DNA of 64,000 bases from CAYWVR01 sp964461715 (GTDB lineage: Bacteria; Planctomycetota; Phycisphaerae; FEN-1346), in contig CAYWVR010000006.1 in NCBI GenBank assembly GCA_964461715.1, positions 56,733-120,732 of the forward strand, given 5' to 3'. This document shows, one piece after another, positions 27,901 through 34,285 of this stretch (within the stretch, counting starts at the first letter, position 1; every line of letters starts with the position of its first letter). Position numbers and translations under genes: made by a program. A model generated the notes under the pieces. That model saw nothing but the letters and a program-made list of their open reading frames with translations, was not told the DNA's origin and did not search any database.

Positions 27901-29126
27901 CCGTCCCCCCCGCCGTCGCCGGCGAGTACCTTTACGTGGCCGACGGCGGCGACCCGGTGGGGGGCTTCGGCGGCACGACGACGCACGGCCGGATGGCGGT
28001 GCTCGAGCTCCTGCCCGAGCCCGCCGACGGATGGTCCCGCCTCCGGATGCACACGCCGACGCATAGCGGCGCGTGGGGCTTGGCGGCCCTGGTGTCGCGG
28101 AACACGATCGGCCGCACCCGGGCCGCCCCCGTCTTCGAGGGCGATCGCATGTTCCTCCGCGCCTACGACGCCGTCACCTGTGTTGGCGTCACCGACGCGC
28201 GCGGCAAGCAGTATGCCCTGGAGCAGTGGGCCGCGACGACCGTCAAGGAGCTGATCGGGCAGCGCCCGAAGCCGCCGAAAGCGATCGAGCCGGCCGGCTC
28301 CGACGCGCCGCCCGCCTCCGACCGGGTGCCGGTCGTGCGGGCCGCGGCGGGGGGACGGGCCGACGACTGGCTCGTCCTCGGGCCCTTGCCGCGCGAAGGC
28401 GCCGAGGAGAACGTCCTGGCCTCCCTCGGCGGCCCGGCCGAGGCGCGACCGGAGGCGGGGACGAAGGTGGCCCTCGGCGACCGGACCCTCACGTTCCGCC
28501 GCGTCCAGCCCGAGCACTTCGTCGAGCCGGGAAAGCTCGATCTGGCGGCGGCCCTGGAGGGCAACCGCGACTGCGCAGCGTACCTGTACACGATGCTCGA
28601 GGTGGGGCGGCGGCAGGACGTGCGGTACGTGCCGAGCGCCCCGGTCGTCGCCACGTGGATCGGCGGGCGGCCGGTGGTCCGCGACGACATCGTGCACCTG
28701 GACGTGGGCTACGTCCCGATGCTCCTCAGGGTCCGCCTGGAGCGGGTGCCGGCGTTCGTCCAGCCGAAGCTGGAGCTGGGCTTTCAGCGTCCGCGACTGA
28801 CGTTCGACACGCCGGAGCTCTGGGCCGCGCGCGTCGAGCGCCTGCGGGAGCGCCTCGAGGATATCTGCCGCACGTTGCCCGGCACGACCTACGCGCGGTC
28901 GGCCCGAGTAAGCCTGGAGGGGGCGGGCCTGGCGGCGCCGGAGAAGGCGGGGACGCCGGCGCCGGCGGCAACGCCCGGCGCCTCGCCCGAGCCCGCCCCG
29001 ACGCGGTCCGCTTCGGGGCGTCGGAAGGAATCGGGCGGGAGCCCGGCGTGGATTCTGGTCGGGGCGGGAGGGGTGGTGGCGGCCGGGATCGTCTTCATCC
29101 TTCTGCGTCAGCGGCGTCCGACGTAG
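24903..29126 (+). CDS. Giant PQQ-type beta-propeller protein with PA14-like module and C-terminal anchor
   Basis: 1407 residues from the ATG at 24903. Signal peptide about 1-20. The N-terminal 300 residues are beta-rich. A PA14-like module lies at about 446-600 (AEWRMVGPFG, AATEITSD, MVWLNETLVYKSG, KGRNRLLVRC). A PQQ-type propeller covers about 670-1100 (VVRDGRLYVTAEPNVLFALD and DASSGEIVWQREIE blades). A Pro/Ala-rich stalk and a final membrane helix near 1381-1402 with Arg-rich tail suggest retention in a membrane facing the periplasm. Propeller blades of this type often scaffold rather than bind PQQ. It shares its module with the protein at 21522, tying both ends of the operon together. Confidence 0.82.
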   Translation: MPRLILWPVLVAVLAAPVLASPAGDVRELESIRQDLRDRLRARAAEDAKVEPPRDVRLDVDPGLARGRMRLILRRQGGRWHLRGIEGGPKGAENVTVDASGLEWVENRLAGPVVVAWGGEEEPDEEPAEGEEAETEALPAAAAAQTFRIEARVAPAEERLVLALERFQGRHDWVLAYRRDADAWVFDRELETPRHLTSGGPFRRQFSRLEPDAEGRFDGRIHLTYTGDQERHVEAYTGHPPRVTFSGRLVDGRVDRTWLLEAPGGKGLLGSGQDRLSGALRTAQIEGRARSEGAKGVWIAAVRGAVMPAPADPVASLVAADAGTPPSDPAAATVRAAEVYDEILALDMTLREYPMPLTDALSRVLVPAPEWPKDAPVDAMGDYTAALLAQAKKTLEPGEGDVPLGRVGPDDPTFGPFYGLASEEPLPDRNRVPKVGDGPQAWRAVAEWRMVGPFGVHDQEADVRYPELADVPAAFRRARVFTSREGEAETVEDAAPWIEPVFDGATVAAPQTREASAGSLRYLAWYAATEITSDAAQTAWMAMTLQGQGMVWLNETLVYKSGPDFDARVPAVFQVRLAKGRNRLLVRCASNRASNSRGGAVDYLNGHSPRPAGRIDFTTFALHVATQGAPGDNAGDSSAVAPPADAPRRYRRDGSGVYPEATPPPAWDLERGINVVWRTPLPEGLAEPVVRDGRLYVTAEPNVLFALDASSGEIVWQREIEAPPLPKGAKLGRGRTATVSPVVTADRVYVTFGTGVAACFTTEGEPVWTTPTGAPWAGTNLGSPILAGGKLVVQGHRPGGDEGKYAVLALDARAGTILWAATGPAKRTTTKYDRPAGLGNGLALVRLARGQATRTLVVTGDGAVLDLADGAMLHRDIFTIEATRGAPYVDGDVVYAAPVMGEEAVRLWLDARGRVGARTLWVNPPMFGLGQVRTVRAWGEHHWMAEPVVVDGLLYVVRVDKAHVPGHHNLAWTQLETFDAGTGDRLTRKRAVLRDASDPTVPPAVAGEYLYVADGGDPVGGFGGTTTHGRMAVLELLPEPADGWSRLRMHTPTHSGAWGLAALVSRNTIGRTRAAPVFEGDRMFLRAYDAVTCVGVTDARGKQYALEQWAATTVKELIGQRPKPPKAIEPAGSDAPPASDRVPVVRAAAGGRADDWLVLGPLPREGAEENVLASLGGPAEARPEAGTKVALGDRTLTFRRVQPEHFVEPGKLDLAAALEGNRDCAAYLYTMLEVGRRQDVRYVPSAPVVATWIGGRPVVRDDIVHLDVGYVPMLLRVRLERVPAFVQPKLELGFQRPRLTFDTPELWAARVERLRERLEDICRTLPGTTYARSARVSLEGAGLAAPEKAGTPAPAATPGASPEPAPTRSASGRRKESGGSPAWILVGAGGVVAAGIVFILLRQRRPT

Positions 29127-29152
29127 GAGTAGGCCCCGGCCTCGGGCGGGCC

Positions 29153-29920
29153 TCAATCGAAGGGCGACCCGCCGCCTCCGTCGGTTTCCTCGCGTTTCCA
29201 GAGCTTCTCGGACTCGGTCAGGAGGGCGTCGATAAACTTGATGCCCGCCCGGTACGTCATGTCGTTCTCGCTACGGAAGACCTTGGCCGGGTGGCCGGCC
29301 TCCTTGCCCTGGAGGGGGACCTGGAGGAGGCGGCTCTCGGCGGGGGCCTCGCGGTTGACGTAGGGTCGGATGGCCACGAGGTTCTGGGCCCGCGTCCTCT
29401 GGGCATTCGGGTTCGTGCGGGTAAGGATGAACTTCGCCTCGCGGTTGCCGCCCCCGTGACAACTCGTCCGGGCGCAGGAGTTGATGAGGCGGCCCTGGAA
29501 CTCGCCGAAGGCCTCCATGACCTCGCGCGTCTCGGTCTCGTAGACCCGGGCGACCTGCTCGTCCGTCAGGTCCGGGGCGATCATGGTGGGGATCGCCTCG
29601 GCGTCTCCCTCGCCCTCGGTCGTCTCGGGGCGAATCTCCTCGGCGGGCTTGCCGCTCAGGAGGTATGCGAGGTACTTGGCCCGGACGTCCTTGGGGGCGA
29701 GCTTGAGGGCGGCGACGGCGTGCTTCATGGCCTCGTCGCGCAGGTCGTTCTGATAGCACCATCTGGCCAACTGGTAGAGGGCCTCGGCGCTGGCCATGTC
29801 GGTGTCCCTGAGACGGGCCTCGTACTGGCGCTGGATGGAATCGAGCTGGGCGAGGGCCCCGGCGCCGATGCCCAGGATGAGGGCCAGAACCGCGATCGCC
29901 GCCATGTGTTTGCCGGCCAT
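29153..29920 (-). CDS. Exported CX4CH mini-cytochrome-like protein
   Basis: 255 residues from the ATG at 29920. Signal peptide about 1-25. A TPR-like helical pair (about 42-90) precedes an acidic linker. A single heme-type motif C149-x4-C154-H155 (CARTSCHGG) lies in a stretch that resembles planctomycete small cytochrome domains, with Arg/Asn-rich sequence after it. CX4CH is a known non-standard heme attachment spacing. Covalent heme here is plausible but unproven, since no distal ligand is obvious. It has its own promoter. Function unknown. Confidence 0.75.
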   Translation of the reverse strand: MAGKHMAAIAVLALILGIGAGALAQLDSIQRQYEARLRDTDMASAEALYQLARWCYQNDLRDEAMKHAVAALKLAPKDVRAKYLAYLLSGKPAEEIRPETTEGEGDAEAIPTMIAPDLTDEQVARVYETETREVMEAFGEFQGRLINSCARTSCHGGGNREAKFILTRTNPNAQRTRAQNLVAIRPYVNREAPAESRLLQVPLQGKEAGHPAKVFRSENDMTYRAGIKFIDALLTESEKLWKREETDGGGGSPFD

Positions 29921-29956
29921 GCGTCACCGCCTTTCGTGTGCGTTCTTCGTGTGCAC

Positions 29957-29985
29957 AGAGTAACGTCGGGATACGCACGCTGCAA
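29957..29985 (-). promoter_or_regulatory. Promoter of the CX4CH protein gene
   Basis: Minus strand: TTGCAG (29985-29980), 17-base spacer, TACTCT (29962-29957). The rest of the gap to 30169 holds no recognised gene. Confidence 0.45.
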
Positions 29986-30169
29986 GCCGAATCGGGGGGG
30001 CGATGCCCCGGGTTGTCTTGCTGCCGCGGGGCGGAGGATTCGGATGCCGAGCTTCTTGAACCGTTCGGCCATTTCGTGGCGGTCCGTGGCGCCGGTTCCC
30101 CCCGGCGGCCGGCGTCGGGCCGTTCGACCGTACCTCGAGAATCGACGATCGGAGATAAAGAAATGCCCT

Positions 30170-30865
30170 TCACCTGAAGAGCGCGGTCCCGACCCTGACC
30201 ATCGTCGCGCCTTCCTCCGCGGCCACCTCGTAGTCGCTCGTCATGCCCATGGAGAGCTCGGCGAGGGGCTGGGGGAGGGCGGCGGTGCGGTTGAGGCGAT
30301 CCATGAGGTCGCGGAGGCCGGCGAAGACGGGGCGGACCGTCTCGGCCTCCTCGACGAAGGGGGCCATGGTCATCAGGCCCACCAGGTCCACCGATTCGAG
30401 GGCCGCCACCTCCTCGGCCACGGCCTGTGCTTCCCCGGGCGCGACGCCCCACTTCGCCTCCTCGCCCGAGACGTTGACCTCCAGGAGGACGGGCGGTCGG
30501 GCGTTGGCGGCCTCGGCGCGCTTCGCGATCTCGCGGGCCAGGCGCACCGAATCGACGCTGTGGATCATGACGGCCTGCGGCACGACAACCTTGACCTTGT
30601 TCCGCTGGAGGTGGCCGATCATGTGCCATCGGAGGCCGAGGTCCGCCAGTTCGGCGGCCCGTTCGCGGAGGGCTTGGGCCCGGTTCTCGCCGACGTCCCG
30701 GTGTCCGGCCTCGGCGAGGACGCGGATCGCCTCCGGGCCGACGGTCTTGGTTACCGCGACGAGGCGCGCCGCCTCGGGAGGGCGGCCGCTTCGAGCGGTG
30801 GCGGCGGCGAGGCGCTCGGTGACCTCGCGGAGGTTCGCGCGGATGCGGTCGGGATCGAAGTCCAT
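30170..30865 (-). CDS. yggS: PLP homeostasis protein, YggS family
   Basis: 231 residues, normal for the family. The PLP-lysine motif is LVAVTKTV, and DVGENRAQ, WHMIGHLQRNK and the C-terminal SMGMTSDYEVAAEEGATMVR are all present. YggS/PLPBP binds pyridoxal phosphate without a known reaction and keeps B6 and amino-acid pools balanced in the cytoplasm. The start at 30865 follows a GGAGGGG site. In many bacteria it is beside division or pilus genes, but here it stands alone, divergent from glnA. Confidence 0.96.
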   Translation of the reverse strand: MDFDPDRIRANLREVTERLAAATARSGRPPEAARLVAVTKTVGPEAIRVLAEAGHRDVGENRAQALRERAAELADLGLRWHMIGHLQRNKVKVVVPQAVMIHSVDSVRLAREIAKRAEAANARPPVLLEVNVSGEEAKWGVAPGEAQAVAEEVAALESVDLVGLMTMAPFVEEAETVRPVFAGLRDLMDRLNRTAALPQPLAELSMGMTSDYEVAAEEGATMVRVGTALFR

Positions 30866-30880
30866 GGCCCCTCCAGTGTA

Positions 30881-30958
30881 TCAGAAAACGAGGTCCAGCC
30901 GGGCCAGGCCGAAGCCTTTTTCCCCGCCGCCGACGTAGACGAGCCACCTCGGGCCGCC
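30881..30958 (-). pseudogene. Possible C-terminal remnant of a lost gene
   Basis: Between a stop and the yggS ribosome-binding region the minus strand reads 25 codons, GGPRWLVYVGGGEKGFGLAR then LDLVF and a stop. This is protein-like (beta-strand pattern, Gly-rich turn, hydrophobic end) and resembles the last strand of a beta-propeller or beta-sandwich. A stop lies directly upstream, so no intact gene exists. It could be chance. Confidence 0.25.
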
Positions 30959-31055
30959 CTACGCAAGCGGCAGCGGGTCGCGGTGATCTTCATGGGAGCG
31001 GAGGCTAGCCCGGGGCCGCGAAGGGGGTCAAGCGTGGCGGGCGCGGCGATTCCGG

Positions 31056-31084
31056 TTGACCCCGGGCCCCGGCCGGCCGAGAAT
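31056..31084 (+). promoter_or_regulatory. glnA promoter
   Basis: TTGACC (31056-31061), 17-base spacer, GAGAAT (31079-31084). Predicted start near 31091, about 25 bases before the ATG at 31116. No clear nitrogen-regulator operator or sigma-54 site was seen. Confidence 0.45.
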
Positions 31085-31115
31085 GGCGCTTTGCCTTTCG
31101 CGAAAGGAGATGGTG

Positions 31116-32450
31116 ATGGCCTCACACGACGAGCTTCGCGCCCAGGTCCTTCAGCGGGCCCGCGAGGAGAAGGTCCGGTTCATCCGGTTGTGGTTCACGG
31201 ACCTGTTGGGGAGCCTGAAGAGCTTCGCCATCACGGCCGACGAGCTGGAGGGGGCCCTGGAGGAGGGCATGGGCTTCGACGGCAGCTCCATCCACGGCTT
31301 CGCCCGCATCGACGAGAGCGACATGATCGCGCGGCCCGACCCGTCGACGTTCGTCGTGCTGCCCTGGCGGCCGCAGACGGCCCCGGTGGCCCGCATGTTC
31401 TGCGACGTGGTGACCCCCGAGGGCGAGCCGTACGTGGGCTGTCCGCGGAACGCCCTGAAGCGGGCCCTGGCGCGGGCGGCCGAGGCGGGCTACACGATGA
31501 ACGTCGGCCCGGAGGCCGAGTACTTCTACTTCAAGAGCTCCACCTGCACCGAGCCGCTCGACGCCGGCGGGTACTTCGACCTGACGCCGCTCGACGTTGC
31601 CAGCGACCTGAGGTCCGAGACCGTCCAGACGCTCGAGGCGATGGGCATCCCCGTCGAGTACAGCCACCACGAGGTGGCCCCGAGCCAGCACGAGATCGAC
31701 CTGCGGTACGCCGACGCCCTGACGATGGCCGACTCGCTCATGACGTACCGGCTGGTCGTCAAGGAGGTGGCCCTGAATCACGGCGTCCACGCGACGTTCA
31801 TGCCGAAGCCGCTGTTCGGCCAGAACGGGAGCGGCATGCACGTGCACCAGAGCCTCTCCGCGGGCGGGCGGAACGTCTTCTACGACGCCGCCGACCCCAT
31901 GTACCTCTCGGGCGTGGCGCGAGGGTACGTGGCGGGGGTGATGAGGCACGCGCGGGAGATCATCGGGGTCTGCGCCCAGTGGGTCAACTCGTACAAGCGG
32001 CTCGTGCCGGGGTACGAGGCCCCCGTCTACATCTCCTGGGCCCGCCGCAACCGAAGCGCCATGATCCGCGTCCCCATGTACAAGCCCGGCAAGGAGAAGG
32101 CCACGCGCATCGAGTTCCGCGCCCCGGACCCGGCGTGCAACCCGTACCTGGCGTTCGCCGTGATGCTGCACGCGGGCCTCGAGGGCATCGAGCAGGGCTA
32201 CGACCTGCCGGACCCCGTCGAGCAGGACATCTACGAGATGACCGAGGAGGAACGGGTCGACCGCGAGATCGAGAACCTGCCGGGGAGCCTGTACGAGGCG
32301 ATCGAGGAGATGGAATCGAGCGAGATGATGCGCCGGGCCCTCGGCGACCACATCTACGAGAAGTTCATCGAGAACAAGCGGATCGAGTGGGACGCCTACC
32401 GGACGCAGGTCCACGCGTACGAGCTGGACAAGTACCTCGGGGTGCTGTAG
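31116..32450 (+). CDS. glnA: Glutamine synthetase, type I-alpha
   Basis: 444 residues from the ATG at 31116, chosen because AAGGAG (31104-31109) is correctly spaced; an ATG six bases earlier is too close. It makes glutamine from glutamate, ammonia and ATP in the cytoplasm. Motifs: MGFDGSS, VGPEAEYFYF, NGSGMHVHQSL, NSYKRLVPGYEAP and the Arg-rich RRNRSAMIRVPMY. The Arg in GFARIDESDM matches the feedback Arg of Bacillus-type enzymes. The adenylylation motif NLYDLP is absent and the length is the 444 of the alpha subtype, so control is probably by feedback and regulators rather than by GlnE. Confidence 0.98.
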   Translation: MASHDELRAQVLQRAREEKVRFIRLWFTDLLGSLKSFAITADELEGALEEGMGFDGSSIHGFARIDESDMIARPDPSTFVVLPWRPQTAPVARMFCDVVTPEGEPYVGCPRNALKRALARAAEAGYTMNVGPEAEYFYFKSSTCTEPLDAGGYFDLTPLDVASDLRSETVQTLEAMGIPVEYSHHEVAPSQHEIDLRYADALTMADSLMTYRLVVKEVALNHGVHATFMPKPLFGQNGSGMHVHQSLSAGGRNVFYDAADPMYLSGVARGYVAGVMRHAREIIGVCAQWVNSYKRLVPGYEAPVYISWARRNRSAMIRVPMYKPGKEKATRIEFRAPDPACNPYLAFAVMLHAGLEGIEQGYDLPDPVEQDIYEMTEEERVDREIENLPGSLYEAIEEMESSEMMRRALGDHIYEKFIENKRIEWDAYRTQVHAYELDKYLGVL

Positions 32451-32525
32451 GCCCGTGAGCCGCGCTCGTACGACCGCGGGCCCGTTCGCACAGCGTGCAT
32501 GCTCGCATGCCGCGCAGACCACAAA

Positions 32526-32563
32526 AACGGGGTCGCGCCTGCCGTCGGCGCGACCGTGCCGTT
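32526..32563. terminator. Bidirectional terminator between glnA and the TolB-like gene
   Basis: A perfect 9-bp stem GGTCGCGCC (32531-32539) with GGCGCGACC (32547-32555), loop of 7, is extended by AACGG (32526-32530) with CCGTT (32559-32563) across a 3-base bulge. It lies between convergent genes. The same split-stem design is seen at 15328-15373. Confidence 0.65.
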
Positions 32564-32587
32564 CCCCCCTTGCGTGACGGGCTTGGC

Positions 32588-33436
32588 CTACGGTGCGACC
32601 CAGAGGTCGGGATAGGCGACCTTGCCCTCCCAGCTGACGCGCCAGACGCGGTTGGCGGACACGTGGACGACGTAGGCCTCGTGGGCCTTGCCCTCGCCCT
32701 CGCAGGCGATCCACTCGGCGTGGTTGGACCAGTGGTGGTTGTCCCAGCCGCGGTCGGGGCTCATCGTTTTCGTGGTGATCTTCGTTTGCCGCTTGCCGTC
32801 CCAGGTGCGGAGGGTCGCGTCGCGGTGGCCGCCGTTGTTGTTCATCAGGAGCCGCCCGTCCGGCGAGACGCCCGGCGAGCATCCCCGGGCGTACTTGCGG
32901 TGCGTGCCCTTGGCCACGTCGACGGCGAAGAGGCCGTTGCCCCAGCGGCAGGCCATCCGCGACCCGTCCGCCGAGAAGCACGCCGACCCGGAATACGTGC
33001 CGGGCAGGCCGAGGGAGCGGGTCGTGCCGGTTTCGACGTCGACGGCGTGGAATCCGCCCTTCGTTTTCCAGTAGACGATCTCGCGGTTGTTGGTGTGGAA
33101 CTCGACGGGGCACCCGTCCTTCTGGTCGGCCCCGGAGACGAGCTTGGTGCGTCCCGAGCCGTCGGCGGCGACGCAGTAGACGTCGCCCCTGTGCCAGACG
33201 GCGACGCGCTTCCCGTCGGGGGCCCACCGGGCGAAGTCGCCGGGACCGAGGTCGACGGGCGTCCACTCGCCGAGGACGACCTTTCGGATGTGACCCTGGC
33301 GGGCGTAGACGACGGCCCCGCGGATCTCGCGCACGAGGGCTTCGGCGTCCGCCTTTTCCTTGCCTTCCGGGCCGGCGGCGAGGGCGGCGGCCAGACCGGC
33401 GACGAGCAACGGTGGAATCCAGGCGCGGTGTCTCAT
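32588..33436 (-). CDS. Exported TolB-like beta-propeller protein
   Basis: 282 residues. Signal peptide about 1-21 (PPLLVAGLAAALAAG). WD40/TolB-like blades follow with the usual Ser-Pro-Asp-Gly/Ala-Asp-Gly turns: FARWAPDGKRVAVW, GSACFSADGSRMACRW, CSPGVSPDGRLLMNNNGG. No catalytic residues are evident. Planctomycete TolB-like proteins of this size are usually of unknown role. It converges on glnA, with a shared terminator between them. Confidence 0.8.
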   Translation of the reverse strand: MRHRAWIPPLLVAGLAAALAAGPEGKEKADAEALVREIRGAVVYARQGHIRKVVLGEWTPVDLGPGDFARWAPDGKRVAVWHRGDVYCVAADGSGRTKLVSGADQKDGCPVEFHTNNREIVYWKTKGGFHAVDVETGTTRSLGLPGTYSGSACFSADGSRMACRWGNGLFAVDVAKGTHRKYARGCSPGVSPDGRLLMNNNGGHRDATLRTWDGKRQTKITTKTMSPDRGWDNHHWSNHAEWIACEGEGKAHEAYVVHVSANRVWRVSWEGKVAYPDLWVAP

Positions 33437-33535
33437 GGCACGGGATTATACGAGGGACGGCGGGCGGCCGGCAACCGCCGCTTGCGGGTCGTTTCACTCC
33501 CTCTCCCCTTGTGGGAAGGGGGGGAGGCCGACATG

Positions 33536-34012
33536 TTACCGCTCATACTTTCCCGTCAACCGCGTCTCGCCCAGGAGGTGGCCGGCCATGGCGTTGATAA
33601 GGTCGCGCTTGGAGGACCCGGCGGGGAGATCGATCCGGTTGTTGAGGGCATAGAGGGTGAAGTAGTAGCGGTGCGGGCCGTGGCCGGGCGGGGGCATGGG
33701 GCCGCGGTACCCGAAGTGGTCGTCGGACCAACTGTTGGCGCCCTGGCGTGCCCCGTCGAGGGAGGGAATCTCTTTCTTTCGCGGCAGGCCCTCGGGCAGA
33801 TCGGTGCGCGAGCCGGGGACGTTCCAGAGGACCCAGTGAACCCAGGTTCCGTTCGGGGCGTCGGGGTCGTCGCAGATCAGGGCGAAGGCCTGCGTGCCGC
33901 TCGGCGCGTCGCGCCACTGGAGCGGGGGACTGACGTCCTGCCCCTCGCCGGTGTGTTTCTTGGGGATGGGTTGGTTGTGCTCGAACGCGGGGCTCGACAC
34001 TTCGAAGCTCAT
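33536..34012 (-). CDS. PEBP family protein (YbhB/YbcL, Raf kinase inhibitor-like)
   Basis: 158 residues from the ATG at 34012, which follows a strong AAAGGAGG site. Core motifs: the PEBP Asp-Pro-Asp-Ala-Pro (CDDPDAPNGTWVHWVLWNVP) and GYRGPMPPPGHGPHRYYFTL. The family binds small anionic ligands or phospholipid heads; its bacterial role is obscure. Alternatively, the frame continues upstream to a GTG at 34138 and would add a hydrophobic leader with a lipobox-like VPAAGC, which would make it a lipoprotein. The better ribosome-binding site favours the short cytoplasmic form. Confidence 0.93.
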   Translation of the reverse strand: MSFEVSSPAFEHNQPIPKKHTGEGQDVSPPLQWRDAPSGTQAFALICDDPDAPNGTWVHWVLWNVPGSRTDLPEGLPRKKEIPSLDGARQGANSWSDDHFGYRGPMPPPGHGPHRYYFTLYALNNRIDLPAGSSKRDLINAMAGHLLGETRLTGKYER

Positions 34013-34285
34013 GGAAGCCTCCTTTCCTTCGGGGTCCGGGGCCGTTTCGGGGGCGGCGGGCTGGTCCGGGGCACAGCCGGCGGCCGGCACCCGGGCCGCC
34101 AGGACGGCCCAAGCCGCTTTGGGACCGCGTGGCTCCACGCCCTCAGCATACCACGTCCCCGACGCCGCCGGCGACGAGAATCGAAACCGTTGTATGGGCG
34201 CGGCGGGGCGGGGCGGGTATACTCGGGGCCGCCGGCCGTTCCATCGAAGGTCGTAAATCAAAATCGAGAAATCCCGGAGGAAGCC

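Noticed and set aside
24603..29156. Very long open frame antisense to the propeller gene (also antisense to pilM and to the first VWA gene)
   Set aside because: Long antisense frames are expected at this GC content; the translations are low-complexity Arg/Gly/His/Pro sequence without signals, motifs or ribosome-binding sites.
29725..30072. Minus-strand frame starting MAERFKKLGIRILR
   Set aside because: The start looks protein-like, but it has a poor ribosome-binding site and overlaps the CX4CH gene in another frame for most of its length.
34013..34138. Lipoprotein form of the PEBP protein from GTG 34138
   Set aside because: A lipobox-like VPAAGC is present, but the GTG lacks a spaced ribosome-binding site while the ATG at 34012 has a strong one; kept as an alternative only.
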